Source of the DNA: Nipponacmea schrenckii
Taxonomy: Eukaryota; Mollusca; Gastropoda; Lottiidae
Direction of reading: 5' to 3'
NCBI GenBank assembly: GCA_030562195.1
Contig: JAUJPP010000011.1
Coordinates: forward strand, 3,224,001-3,288,000
Length of the DNA: 64,000 nucleotides
Shown here: positions 49,373 through 61,743 of the stretch, one piece after another
Position numbering within the stretch: position 1 is the stretch's first letter
Layout of the letters: each line of letters starts with the position of its first letter
Program-made: the position numbers and the translations under genes
Notes under the pieces: model-generated
Database searches by the model: none
Told to the model about the DNA's origin: nothing
Seen by the model: only the letters and a program-made list of their open reading frames with translations

Positions 49373-49520
49373 CCTAATTCTTGAAAACTTAACTACAGAT
49401 GAATTTAGTGTTCCAGTCATCTGATAGGCCAATCACTAAAATTAATTTTAAATCTAGTTGTTATCCAATCAGATTACTGTATTTCTAATATATTTTTAAG
49501 TTAAGATTTTGAGAATTAGG
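49373..49520. mobile_element. MITE, 148 bp, CCTAATTCT termini
   Basis: Begins CCTAATTCTTGAAAACTTAA and ends AAGATTTTGAGAATTAGG, giving imperfect terminal inverted repeats of about 22 bp. The interior TTTAGTGTTCCAGTCATCTG recurs at 61744-61820 and, diverged, at 59552-59612. No coding capacity. Confidence 0.7.
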
Positions 49521-49764
49521 TCCCAGGTAATTAAAGTGCTGTCATATTAGAAATAATTTTTATATAAATTAAGGCAACAAGGTAAAATGTTATAATTATA
49601 AATACTATTACAGTATTTTACAAACAATGATATATAAATATATTATTAGGTAGGGATGTGGTTTCTAAATATTGTCTTAGCCATGTGTATCACTTATTAA
49701 TATGACTTTATAGTGTATGATGGTGAACAATTTACAAAATAATCTATTATTAGCTGTCTAAATG

Positions 49765-50895
49765 CTGAAGGTGTTATATAAAGCTGAAATTGAGTTCTAT
49801 CAGTTGGTGAAATAAATATTTAGATGACTATACAGATAGCTGAAATTAAGCTCTATCAGCTGGTAAAGTAAATATTTAGATGACTATACAGATAGCTGAA
49901 ATTGAGCTCTATCAGCTGGTAAAGTAAATATTTAGATGACTATACAGATAGCTGAATTGAGCTCTATCAGCTGGTAAAGTAAATATTTAGATGACTATAC
50001 AGATAAGCTGAAATTGAGCTCTATCAGCTGGTGAAATAAATATTTAGATGACTATACAGATAGCTGAAATGAGCTCTATCAGCTGGTAAAGTAAATATTT
50101 AGATGACTATACAGATAGCTGAAATTGAGCTCTATCAGCTGGTAAAGTAAATATTTAGATGACTATACAGATAGCTGAAATTGAGCTCTATCAGCTGGTA
50201 AAGTAAATATTTAGATGACTATACAGATAGCTGAAATTGAGCTCTATCAGCTGGTAAAGTAAATATTTAGATGACTATACAGATAGCTGAAATTGAGCTC
50301 TATCAGCTGGTAAAGTAAATATTTAGATAACTATACAGATAGCTGAAATTGAGCTCTATCAGCTGGTAAAGTAAATATTTAGATAACCTATACAGATAGC
50401 TGAAATGAGTCTATAGCTGGTAAAGTAAATATTTAGATGACTATACAGATAGCTGAAATTGAGCTCTATCAGCTGGTAAAGTAAATATTTAGATGACTAT
50501 ACAGATAACTGAAATTGAGTTCTATCAGCTGGTAAAGTAAATATTAAGATGACTATACAGATAGCTGAAATTGAGTTCTATCAGCTGGTAAAGTAAATAT
50601 TTAGATGACTATACAGATAGCTGAAATTGAGCTTCTATCAGCTGGTAAAGTAAATATTTAGATGACTATACAGATAGCTGAAATTGAGTTCTATCAGCTG
50701 GTAAAGTAAATATTTAGATGACTATACAGATAGCTGAAATTGAGTTCTATCAGCTGGTAAAGTAAATATTTAGATGACTATACAGATAGCTGAAATTGAG
50801 CTCTATCAGCTGGTAAAGTAAATATTTAGATAACTATACAGATAGATGAAATAGAGCTCTATTAGCTGGTAAAGTAAATATTTAGATAACCATAT
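49765..50895. repeat. Minisatellite, 56-bp unit, about 20 copies
   Basis: The unit is AGCTGAAATTGAGCTCTATC, AGCTGGTAAAGTAAATATTT, AGATGACTATACAGAT. Variants include GAGTTC for GAGCTC and GATAAC for GATGAC. AGCTCT..AGCTGG gives AluI-type motifs twice per unit. It lies between the taperin-like and SET genes. Confidence 0.97.
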
Positions 50896-51359
50896 CCCTT
50901 TAATTGTGTAAATGAAATTATATAAGTAATATATAAATATATATTGAATCATACTTTGCTTTGTAAATTTGCTTTATTTGAATTTATTCTTACTTTTACC
51001 AAATGCCTAAAATACATTCGCCTTCTTCGTTTATTTCATGGGTCTTTTGCTGGTCAAAATTTCTGTGAAAGCTCAATAACAATCCATGCTATACTGGCAT
51101 TTTATTTTTAAAAGAATGCTTAATTGAATGCTGCTTTGGTTATTGAGGAAATAATTTGTTTTGTGAATGCTTCATGTTGGTTGACAATCTGGTAATTGGT
51201 TATTGGTTTCAACTGATTTAGTTGATTATTGTGATTTTAACAATGCTGTTGAATGGATTAAATAAAATAAAAGAAAATCGCATGTTTTATCAGAACTCTT
51301 TTATTGAACAAATTCCTTATATAGGCCGACTCAAATCTATGACAAATATTTGATAATAA

Positions 51360-51765
51360 ATGTAAATTGTAATTTATAAATATCAAAGAATTAGTTTATT
51401 AAAATGCATGTGCATTACTGACAGTGTAGTTCAAGTTTTAGGTCAGAATGGTTTATTAAATCTTATTACCTGTATTAAGATCAGAATTTTATCTGTAAAT
51501 TGTAATTTATAAATATCAAAGAATTAGTTTATTAAAATGCATGTGCATTACTGACAGTGTATTAAGTAGGTCAGAGATTTTATCCCGTAAATTGTAATTT
51601 ATAAATATTAAAGAATAGGTTTATTAAAATGCATGTGCATTGTTTACGTCAAGTAGGTCAGATGTTCATGTAATTTGTAATTTATAAATATTAAAGAATA
51701 AGTTTATTAAAATGCATGTGCATTATTGAAATTGTGTGATAAGTAGGTCAGAGGTTCATCATGTA
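51360..51765. repeat. Four diverged tandem copies with conserved ~60-bp core
   Basis: The core GTAATTTATAAATATCAAAG, AATTAGTTTATTAAAATGCA, TGTGCATTACTGACAGTGT occurs four times with irregular spacing (about 135, 95 and 85 bp), each followed by a variable AGTAGGTCAGA-type segment. The palindromic ATGCATGTGCAT stays nearly unchanged in all four. Confidence 0.85.
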
Positions 51766-52240
51766 TTACAATATAATCTGTGTAGAATTTTAAAGTTTTT
51801 TCAGTATAGCCTTATCTATATTCTGATGTATTATATTCTCCGTGTTAATTTATAATGTACATTTTTATAAAAACTGAGAAAGTTGAACAATGATATTAAA
51901 CGCACATTCATATTCACATATTCACTTTAAAACATAAACAAGATTAGTCCACTTTAATTAGAGGTGAATAAATAGTAAAGAATCTATACCACCCTGTCAT
52001 TATGTGGTATGTTCATTATTTCTTACATTACCTACAAATTAAATGAACTATTCCGGTTTGTGATTGAATTGTGCCAACATGTGTACAGATATTCAGCATG
52101 ACTATAATATATATACTATATATATACTAGATCCGAAATTTCAAACCACAACCACAACTTTACCAAGACCAAGAGGAATAACAATAGATAACTTCCTTGA
52201 GTGGCATTTAGTAATTTGTGGATACAATAACTGATACAAA

Positions 52241-52373
52241 AACTGGACACAGTTTAATGGAAAACTATTACTTTATTAAATAACTTGTGAAGTTTCGATG
52301 ATACTCTTGTATCAAACAATGATCAAGCAAGTTATTTAATAGAATATTGTATCTATAATATTATGTCCAGTTA
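52241..52373. mobile_element. Foldback element, diverged copy
   Basis: AACTGGACAC at the left and GTCCAGTT at the right, with inner arms TTACTTTATTAAATAACTTG and CAAGTTATTTAATAGAATAT around a short loop. Related to 46889-47050. Confidence 0.65.
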
Positions 52374-52867
52374 ACACTCGATAGAGGAAGATATTTACTA
52401 GAAAATTATTTATAGGTGCCATTAAATCATGCTTCTATATTCTTGGTTTTTAAATTTAACCAGCTCATTGTTTTTTGTGGCTCATTCTTTTGTATTGTAT
52501 TTATGTTGTATATAGACTATTGATACAACTAGGGGTAGGTTTTGCAGCAAAAATTGCAAAATGTTTGTTATTACGCAAAAATTATTTGCAAAATTATGGG
52601 GTAACTAACTTGGTAACCTCATCATACACTTGTTAATATATCTCTGTATATTTCAATAGAATAATTAAAAGGAGTTATGTCCCTTGATTTCATTCCATAT
52701 ATTGTATATTATTGTTTGTATTTCTAGAAATAATTCTTTTAGAATTCTACTTTCGTTTTTTTTTCTAAATACATCGAAGAATAAGGGTGACTGTTTTATG
52801 AGAGGTCATCAGCATTCTCTATATCTTTTATATAGTCCACAATAGAAAGGCAGTATGGAAGGAATCA

Positions 52868-53010
52868 TTACAACCAGTCTGGTCGTCAGGGTGGGGCCAA
52901 AAGGGGCTTGGCCCGGGCTAAGGAGAATTTAACCCCACCCATTGTCCTCTCTCAAAACCTTCTTCAGTTAACAGAGATTGATTAATTTACAATAAAAACC
53001 ACAAAGATAA
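52868..53010 (-). mobile_element. Dispersed repeat, unclassified (copy 2)
   Basis: Reverse-complement relative of 10490-10625: GTCGTCAGGGTGGGGCC, GGGTTTAACC-type centre, CTCTCTCAAAACCTTCTTCA and AACAGAGATTGATTAATTTA. About 80 percent similar by eye. Confidence 0.6.
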
Positions 53011-53049
53011 ACATTTTGATAAAGATTTTAAAAAAGAAGTCAAATACAC

Positions 53050-53275
53050 ATCTATTGAAAACAAGATAAACAAAATTTCAATAATTATTTAGTTTTGTGA
53101 GTTTTTAAGATTTTACAGGGATTCTGTTACTTTATAACAAGTTCACTGATGAATATATACTCATATTGACCATTCTTGATGAATATATACTCATATTGAC
53201 CATTCTTGATGAATATATACTCATATTGACCATTCTTGAGAACTAAAATTTTATGTTCATTCTAAGACACAGTAT
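53050..53275. mobile_element. MITE fragment, CTTAGAATG family, with three 30-bp units
   Basis: GATTCTGTTACTTTATAACA is followed by three units of TGATGAATATATACTCATAT plus TGACCATTCT, then TTTTATGTTCATTCTAAGAC, the standard right terminus. The left terminus is missing. Confidence 0.75.
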
Positions 53276-53789
53276 CACTTTACAACAGGAGAACTCTAAA
53301 CAGTACACTGTAACTTAAATTTTAAGATGCAGTATCACTTTAACTAGCCCAGTGGCCTAATTGTACTAAAATAAGATTTCATCTTGATTATTGACCACTT
53401 GTCAAGAAAAACCAATCTGACTTTAATTACACCTTAAAACAATGGAGTCTATTATTACTATTTAATCCCTACAACTAGAGGCTTGACACCTGGACATAAA
53501 ACCTGTCCTTTTATAAAGGATAGAAAGGAAGTTAAGGATGCTTGTTGACTTGTGAATAGTGTCAAATTATCCATTGTTTTAAAACATAGAAACCAAACTA
53601 GGAAATGATTAGCAGATTTAAAGGATGGATATAAAATATAAAGATACAATGTGGACCTATATCTTTATCATTAACCCAGGTTGTAATAGATCTAATAAAT
53701 ATATTCTTCCATAGAAACACTGGCCTAGGTTACAAGTATTAGGTGTTATTCTTATATAAACAGTATTTATTTTCACTGGATTGGGCAGC

Positions 53790-55085
53790 AGGCTACGCCT
53801 ATATAAGCCAGTGTTATAAGAGATACTCTCCTATAGAAGCACTGGCCCAGGTTACAAGTATTAGGTGTTATAAGAGATACTCTCCTATAGAAGCACTGGC
53901 CTAGGTTACAAGTATTAGGTGTTATAAGAGATACTCTCCTATAGAAGCACTGGCCTAGGTTACAAGTATTAGGTGTTATAAGAGATACTCTCCTATAGAA
54001 GCACTGGTCTAGGTTACAAGTATTAGATGTTATAAGAGATACTCTCCTATAGAAGCACTGGCCTAGGTTACAAGTATTAGGTGTTATAAGAGATACTCTC
54101 CTATAGAAGCATTGGTCTAGGTCACAAGTATTAGGTGTTATAAGAGATACTCTCCTATAGAAGCACTGGTCTAGATCACAAGTATTAGGTGTTATAAGAG
54201 ATACACTCCTATAGAAGCACTGGTCTAGATCACAAGTATTAGGTGTTATAAGAGATACTCTCCTATAGAAGCACTGGTCTAGGTCACAAGTATTAGGTGT
54301 TATAAGAGATACTCTCCTATAGAAGCACTGGTCTAGATCACAAGTATTAGGTGTTATAAGAGATATCTCCTATAGAAGCACTGGCCTAGGTCACAAGTAT
54401 TAGGTGTTATAAGAGATACTCTCCTATAGAAGCACTGGTCTAGGTCACAAGTATTAGGTGTTATAAGAGATACTCTCCTATAGAAGCACTGGTCTAGGTC
54501 ACAAGTATTAGGTGTTATAAGAGATACACTCCTATAGAACCACTTGCCTAGGTCACAAGTATTAGGTGTTATAAGAGATACTCTCCTATAGAAGCACTGG
54601 TCTCGGTCACAAGTATTAGGTGTTATAAGAGATACTCTCCTATAGAAGCACTGGCCTAGGTCACAAGTATTAGGTGTTATAAGAGATACTCTCCTATAGA
54701 AGCACTGTCTAGGTCACAAGTATTAGGTGTTATAAGAGATATTCTCCTATAGAAGCACTGGCTAGGTACAAGTATTAGGTGTTATAAGAGAATTCTCCTA
54801 TAGAAAGCACTGGTCTAGGTACAGTATTAGTGTTATAAGAGATACTCTCCTATAGAAGCACTGGTCTAGGTCACAAGTATTAGGTGTTATAAGAGATACT
54901 CTCCTATAGAAGCACTGGTCTACAAGTATTAGGTGTTATAAGAGATATCTCCTATAGAAGCACTGGCCTAGGTCACAAGTATTAGGTGTTATAAGAGATA
55001 CTCTCCTATAGAAAATTGGTCCTGGTCACAAGTATTAGGTGTTATAAGAGAAACTCTCCTATAGAAGCACTGGACTAGGTCACAA
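53790..55085. repeat. Minisatellite, 54-bp unit, about 24 copies
   Basis: The unit is GTTATAAGAGATACTCTCCT, ATAGAAGCACTGGTCTAGGT, CACAAGTATTAGGT. The right third has more indels than the left. Single isolated units of the same sequence occur at 9845-9890 (inverted) and 33746-33790, and a diverged one directly precedes the array at 53705-53760. Confidence 0.97.
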
Positions 55086-56009
55086 GTAGAAAATATTGAT
55101 TTCAGCATTATTTACAAGAAAATAATATAGTGTATTCAGATAAATTTTGGAAATGAAATGAATGGAGTTTTACATCCTACTCTTCTGATGATAACATTTT
55201 GGAAACATCAAGTCTATCATTAACACTTAACGGAAAGAAACAGTTTTATCTTTTATCTGTTCCTGAAATTTTCGGCTCAGATTTTTTTCATTTTACAAGA
55301 TGAGGTCATCGTTAAATAGGCCTACAGTTTAAGCTTTAAATTTCATTAATGACTTATTTTTAAATTAGGGTCACCCTGGACCATTTTCTTCAAATTATAT
55401 CATACAAAACTCCATGTAGTCTAATGTCTGTTGAGATTTTCACGAAAATATAATTTTGATAATTTAATTTGCAGTAAAAAGAGATAAAGAAACTAATATT
55501 TGTATATATTTGTATGTAATAATAGATAAAGTATGATAATTTTTCTGAATTCTGAATTAAATATATATATATATATTTTTATATTTTTTTTTTTTTAAAT
55601 ATATTTTTTTCCCATTACATAAGTTGAGAATACCAAGGGTGGGGTGGGGCCTTGGCTAATTGTCTTACCTGCACTGATATACACTGAATAAACATATAAA
55701 ACATTATAATAAATAATATATTTGACATATATTTGAAGTAAAGGCTCATACTATTTCTATGTTAAGGCTTTAATGGTTCCACATATTTTATTAAATTCTA
55801 TTGTCTCCGGAGATTGACTTATTTTGGACCCTGTTTGTAATGTTAGACTATAACTTTGTAGGTAAGCATTGAAGTTACTTAATGATGGAATTTTGTTGTT
55901 TTTTGTGCATTTATAAATAAAATATTCACATAAAAAGATTAGAATGCCTACAGGACCTCTACAATTTAAAATATTAACCTTAACAATAGTGGAATCAACT
56001 TTAACAATG
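55086..56009. other. Intergenic, one inverted SINE tail, no gene seen
   Basis: The minus-strand SINE tail AATGGAGTTTTACATCCTAC is at 55143-55185. A (TA)n and poly-T patch lies at 55560-55615. Nothing else recognised. Confidence 0.5.
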
Positions 56010-57790
56010 TGTCAGTGCCTTCTGTTGAATAGTAACTTGTTACCTTTCAACCACCCTAATCTCTACAATTAGTGAACACTGCTTTAACCCTGTACCAGTA
56101 CCTTCTGTTGAATAGTAACTTGTTACCTTTCAACCACCCTAATCTCTACAATTAGTGAACACTGCTTTAACCCTGTACCAGTGCCTTCTGTTGAATAGTA
56201 ACTTGTTACCTTTCAACCACCCTAATCTCTACAATTAGTGAACACTGCTTTAACCCTATACCAGTACCTTCTGTTGAATAGTAACTTGTTACCTTTCAAC
56301 CACCCTAATCTCTACAATTAGTGAACACTGCTTTAACCCTGTACCAGTGCCTTCTGTTGAATAGTAACTTGTTACCTTTCAACCACCCTAATCTCTACAA
56401 TTAGTGAACACTGCTTTAACCTGAACCAGTGCCTTCTGTTGAATAATAACTTGTTACCTTTCAACCACCCTAATCTCTACAATTAGTGAACACTGCTTTA
56501 AACCTGTACCAGTACCTTCTGTTGAATAGTAACTTGTTACCTTTCAACCACCCTAATCTCTACAATTAGTAAACACTGCTTTAACCCTGTACCAGTACCT
56601 TCTGTTGAATAGTAACTTGTTACCTTTCAACCACCCTAATCTCTACAATTAGTGAACACTGCTTTAACCCTGAACCAGTACCTTCTGTTGAATAGTAACT
56701 TGTTACCTTTCAACCACCCTAATCTCTACAATTAGTGAACACTGCTTTAACCCTGTACCAGTACCTTCTGTTGAATAGTAACTTATTACCTTTCAACCAC
56801 CCTAATCTCTACAATTAGTGAACACTGCTTTAACCCTGTTCCAGTGCCTTCTGTTGAATATAACTTGTTACCTTTCAACCACCCTAATCTCTACAATTAG
56901 TGAACACTGCTTTAACCCTGTACCGTACCTTCTATTGAATAGTAACTTGTTACCTTTCAACCACCCTAATCTCTACAATTAGTGAACACTGCTTTAACCC
57001 TGTACCAGTACCTTCTGTTGAATAGTAACTTGTTACCTTTCAACCAGCCTAATCTCTACAATTAGTAACATTGCTTTAATCCTGTACCAGTACCTTCTGT
57101 TGAATAGTAACTTGTTACCTTTCAACCACCCTAATCTCTACAATTAGTGAACACTGCTTTAACCCTGTACCAGTACCTTCTGTTGAATAGTAACTTATTA
57201 CCTTTCAACCACCCTAATCTCTACAATTAGTGAACACTGCTTTAACCCTGGTACAGTCCTTCTGTTGAATATGAACTTGTTACCTTTCAACCACCCTAAT
57301 CTCTACAATTAGTGAACACTGCTTTAACCCTGTACCGTACCTTCTATTGAATAGTAACTTGTTACCTTTCAACCACTCTAATCTCTATAATTAGGAACAC
57401 TGCTTTAACCCTGAACCAGTCCTTCTGTTGAATAGTAACTTGTTACCTTTCAACCACCTAATCTCTACAATTAGTGAACACTGCTTTAATCTGTACCAGT
57501 ACCTTCTGTTGAATAGTAACTTGTTACCTTTCAACCAGCCTAATCTCTACAATTATGAACACTGCTTTAATCTCAGCATGTACTTCAGTTGAATAGTAAC
57601 TTGTTACCTTTCAACCACCCTAATCTCTACAATTAGTGAACACTGCTTTAATCCTGTACCAGTACCTTCTGTTGAATAGTAACTTGTTACCTTTCAACCA
57701 CCCTAATCTCTACAATTAGTGAATACTGCTTTAAACCTGTACCAGTGCCTTCTGTTGAATAATAACTTGGTACCTTTCAACCACCCTTAT
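56010..57790. repeat. Minisatellite, 83-bp unit, about 21 copies
   Basis: The unit is GTACCAGTACCTTCTGTTGA, ATAGTAACTTGTTACCTTTC, AACCACCCTAATCTCTACAA, TTAGTGAACACTGCTTTAAC, CCT. Units differ mainly at AGTACC or AGTGCC. The right third contains more single-base losses. It ends about 500 bp before the SET start codon. Confidence 0.97.
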
Positions 57791-58289
57791 CACAAAAAAA
57801 AATAAAACAGAATCATTCAAAGTATGGAAAGGGTAGTCTCTTTGTACAACTGACTGCAAAAATTCTTTGTTTTGACTAAATTGTCCGATTTGTCTAATGT
57901 AATGCTACACTGTTCGGTTTGACTAATGTCCGATTTGTCTTAAAAGTTAAAAAATATATAGTCTAGAACTACCAGTCTTTATAAATAATTGACATTGCTT
58001 TGTTTAGTTACGTCTGGATAAATCGAGTGTAATGATGTAAAACCGCATGGACTACTTGCACACAGAAAGAAAAGTTCATACACGGAAACAAAAACAAAGG
58101 AAGAGGACTTAAAAACGTTTCTAAAAAGAAGCCACAGCAAGTTTACCATGATATTTTGTGTTTTTAGGAGTTGAAATTGTTAAAACTTGTGTGTGAAACG
58201 ATATATTTTGATTTTTTAGCGACACTAATTCTAGCGCGCACTGACAATTTGATTTTATACGCATGCGTAACAAAGACATCCCTGCAGAA
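57791..58289 (+). promoter_or_regulatory. SET upstream region and 5' UTR
   Basis: About 500 bp between the 83-bp array and the SET start codon. It includes a duplicated CTAATGTAATGC..CTAATGTCCGATTTGTCT stretch at 57885-57940 and a small CpG-containing patch with the palindrome ACGCATGCGT at 58259-58268, resembling an NRF1-type site. An in-frame stop (TGA, 58242) lies upstream of the first ATG. No TATA box is obvious. Confidence 0.4.
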
Positions 58290-58359
58290 ATGGCCTCCCA
58301 AGCTAAAGTAGCGAAATCCGATGGAAAAAACAATCACGATAATATCGATGAGCAAGCAG
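58290..58359 (+). CDS. SET: SET/TAF-I histone chaperone, exon 1
   Basis: SET (I2PP2A, TAF-I beta) is a nuclear NAP-family histone chaperone and PP2A inhibitor. The start was placed at 58290 (GAAATGG, good context); an in-frame ATG at 58263 would add nine residues (MRNKDIPAE) in a poor context. The exon encodes MASQAKVAKSDGKNNH and DNIDEQA, and ends GCAG|GTAAAC (phase 1). With the exons at 59325, 62133, 62780 and 63161 the product reaches 264 codons in the window and continues off the right edge; animal SET proteins are usually around 270-290 aa. All four junctions keep frame and reproduce the family order: N-terminal coiled coil, NAP-type domain, acidic tail. Read-through beyond the donor (to 58568) has no family resemblance. 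Confidence 0.85.
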
Positions 58360-59154
58360 GTAAACTTTTTATTATTTCTATTCTATTCTACAGATTCTTG
58401 TGCTTCGAATGGTATACAGAAACCACCGAATCGGGGACGGAGATGGCCAAAATGTGGGGTGTTTTGATGAGATGCGGTGTCTTGTTTTGGGGGCCACATG
58501 GTTTTGTAAGGCAAATGGAAGCTTTGTTCTCGATTTTCCGGCTTCTTTTAAACAGCCGATCTGTGTAAAGTAGGCCACCTATCGAATCCATGTATACCTG
58601 ATTGTGGAATAGAAATTGAGTAATGTTCACAGGTTCAAAATTGATGATTGAAGTTTCCAAAATTGAGAAAAATTCTAAAAACAAAATTTAGTCTTGTTTG
58701 GCCTGTTTAAATTTAGTGACTGGTGTTGACTTGTTCAATCCCATAATTCTCTGCTACTGGCTTTGTTCTGGGGAGAGCCCAAGATTTGTCATGAATGACT
58801 CCATTGTATGCCCCTTTTTGATAAGTCTTTGATTTTCCGTAGTTAAATTTGTCTGATAAAATCCATTTTCTGTCTCCTTGAACAAAAGACTTGATTACAA
58901 GAAAAATTGGAGAAATTATTACACTGTCTTAGAGTTATGTCCCTTTTATAAAAATTATCAATGCTTTTTCTGAGTAAAGCTAGTTATTATTTAAGTCAAA
59001 AATATATTCTTATTCAATTCTTCACAAACAGTTTCCATGGAAAATTTAATTTCTTAACAAATAGGTTTTTGGGCATGCGAAGCTCCTTGTTTCAACTGCT
59101 GGTGTGAAAGGATAGTTCAGGACTTAAAAATGGAAGGGGGGAGGGTGCTGTATG

Positions 59155-59305
59155 ATAATGGATTCTCAAGCATTCTAATGCTGATTTCTGCTGTCTTTAT
59201 TATGCCATCAGGTGCTGAAGAATAGGACGTAAAACTCCATACATTTTATTAGTCTATAAGGCGCAGGAGAGTGGGAAGTAAAACTCCATTATAATGCAAT
59301 GCTGA
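59155..59305 (+). mobile_element. SINE tail, duplicated, before SET exon 2
   Basis: Two tail units: GAAGAATAGGACGTAAAACT and GGAGAGTGGGAAGTAAAACT, with TTTTATTAGTCTATAAGG between them. It ends about 20-30 bp before the 3' splice site of SET exon 2. Confidence 0.75.
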
Positions 59306-59518
<213 letters not shown>

Positions 59519-59612
59519 TAATATCATTACATTATAGAGCATTGTGCTTAAAACTTAAGATGATATTAATGTTCTAGTCATGTGGGACCTTATTCTCTAA
59601 AACTTAACTTAA

Positions 59613-61739
59613 GGGGGTTGACAACCTTATCGTTCGAGGTGTATTTCAATCAAGAAACGCATTTAGTTTATATCCATTCTATTTGACATTAAAAAAAACT
59701 CATGTATGAAAATTTTGAGCTCCATCGCTTCAGTAGTTCGTCTGATATCCGTCCGTGAAGATAATCTATTTATAGAACAAAACGGGGTATTCCTCTATGT
59801 AGACGTACAAATTACGTTGTCAGTTGACATTTGTGATTACAACGTCATCGGCTAAATAAACATTCTCTACGATTGCCGGTCCGTTATTGTAAATATCGGC
59901 ACGCGAAGTAAGAGTTTGTGTATCGGGGGAATCCAGAAGTCACGTGATGTCCCATAAATCATTACGTCACATGTAAACAGAGAAGATTTTATGATTGGTG
60001 GGTGGAAGGCTTTTGACATGTGCTAATCCATTGTTTTAGCACTCCAATTATGTGGATATCGGTGCATATCGATGCCTAAAAGGTGCTTAAAGATTTCTAC
60101 AGCATGAAAGACAATCTTTTAACAACATGATCGTTAATTACGTAAGGCCGTTCAAAGTAAATTGTCTGTTTTACAGGCCTTTTTTTTTAAAAATGGGGCG
60201 AGAGGGCGAATTTATTATTTATTATTTATAAGCGCTTTTTTAAAATTTGGCACCAGAAGAAATCGGAGCGAGCGAAGCTATTTATTATTTATTTCCACAA
60301 ATTTAAAAAAAAGATTTAATAAATTTAAATCACCATTCAGATGCAACTATCAGATGTTTTTGGGGTTTGAATGATAATAGTTGATAGAAATAACAGAACT
60401 TTTTTAATTTTCAACTATCCATCTGTAAACTGTATTTTAAAATGCCATTGTATGGTAATAATTATTATTATTGGAAATTTTGGAACAAATTGTCATACAT
60501 CATATCACATACAAGACAAGAACAAAACAATCTGATTAGATCGAACTTCTATTTTAATAATTTTTATATATGTTACAAATGTCGATAACTCGTACTAACG
60601 GAGTACTTCCGGTTTTAACTTGAGAAAAGCGGAATGTGTTGAGTGATAACAATAATAAGAAAATCGATCGTATTGGAACGTATAAAATTCGTATTTTCTT
60701 GTATTCGTTCCCATTTTTCCATAAATATTAACTTTTTCAAATCAATAGCAGAAAAAAACCCTGTGCATTCTTTTACTTGTAATTGTAACAGGTCTCGATT
60801 TGTTCCACCAGGCATTATTATCCAGAAACGAAATTTTCAAGATTAAGATTAATTTAATGTTTGGGTTGTCCTCACGAAAGTGTGAATAATTTTCATAATT
60901 GTGCTTCCTTCAGCAAATAATTGTATTTTCGAACGTAAAGTTGTATCAGAATCAATTTCAGTTTAAATTTAAGAAGAAAATCTTTTTATCGGTGATGAAA
61001 AACGCATTCTAAGCCACTTCCGGTTTTTCGTTAAACTTCAAGGGAGATAATTATGGTAAAAAATATTTTGGGGAAAAATAACTCAACGGGCCCCCATTAT
61101 TTATTAATTATTCCGAAATGAATAAATAGTTTTGGAGCGCAGGGTATTTTACCGGAGCGCCCGGGGCCTGTAAAACAGACAATTTACTTTGTACAGCCTA
61201 AGGTTTACATGTGTTTGCAAAATGTTGAAAAAAACTGACCCTTTTTCCAAAAGCATATCTCGCTTACAATTTATCCGATTTGTACAAACTTTGGCTTCAG
61301 CTAAAGCTTACGATGTCCCCTATAACTTTACGTTGGCTTTTTTTTTATAAAATGAATAGTTTTTTAAAAATTCAATTTTTCGTAAATGCACTCCCAAAAT
61401 TTTGATTTCTATCAATATCTTCAGAACAAAACAAAATTTTCCAAAAAGCCAACGTAATTTTGTAGGGGATATATGTAGACTTGCGTTGTGCAAAATTTCA
61501 ACCTTCTATATTAAATAGCCTAGTAGATATGCTAATTTTAAGGGAATAATTGACGTTTTTTTCGTTCATCTTTCATACCCTATTTCTTAAAGTTGAAATG
61601 TCATAAAGAAATAAATTTTATATTTTTGGATAGCTGAAAGTCCCCTCTTCCCATTGATATTTAAATATTTCAGATAGGTGGAAAAGAAGTGGTTGAAATC
61701 GTCTATTTTTTGTACATAGGTTTAGGGTTGTCAACCCCC
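59613..61739. mobile_element. TTAA-flanked DNA transposon, 2.1 kb, non-autonomous
   Basis: Bounded by TTAA on both sides (59609-59612 and 61740-61743). The terminal inverted repeats are GGGGGTTGACAACCTTA and, reverse-complemented from the right, GGGGGTTGACAACCCTA. The TTAA target preference suggests piggyBac-like transposition, though the first bases are G rather than the usual C. Internal open frames (60162, 60615, 60643) do not resemble a transposase. An uninterrupted paralogous target site lies at 61774-61820. Confidence 0.75.
60143..61201. mobile_element. Nested DNA element, 1.06 kb, with 37-bp terminal inverted repeats
   Basis: Left arm starts TAAGGCCGTTCAAAGTAAAT and runs through TGTCTGTTTTACAGGCC; the right arm (61165-61201) is its inverse with three mismatches in 37. 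Subterminal GAGCGC..CGGAGCGCCC segments also pair imperfectly. Located inside the TTAA-flanked element. No transposase frame recognised; superfamily unknown. Confidence 0.7.
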
Positions 61740-61743
61740 TTAA

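Noticed and set aside
53458..53649. 63-codon minus-strand frame (MYLYILYPSFKSANHF...)
   Set aside because: Non-repetitive and hydrophobic in part, but without splice context, neighbours or family resemblance.
58360..58568. Extension of the SET exon 1 frame
   Set aside because: A good GTAAAC donor lies at 58360 and exon 2 continues the SET sequence in phase; the extension is intron.
60162..60846. Possible transposase frames inside the SET intron elements
   Set aside because: Short and low-complexity; no DDE-type or zinc-finger motif seen.
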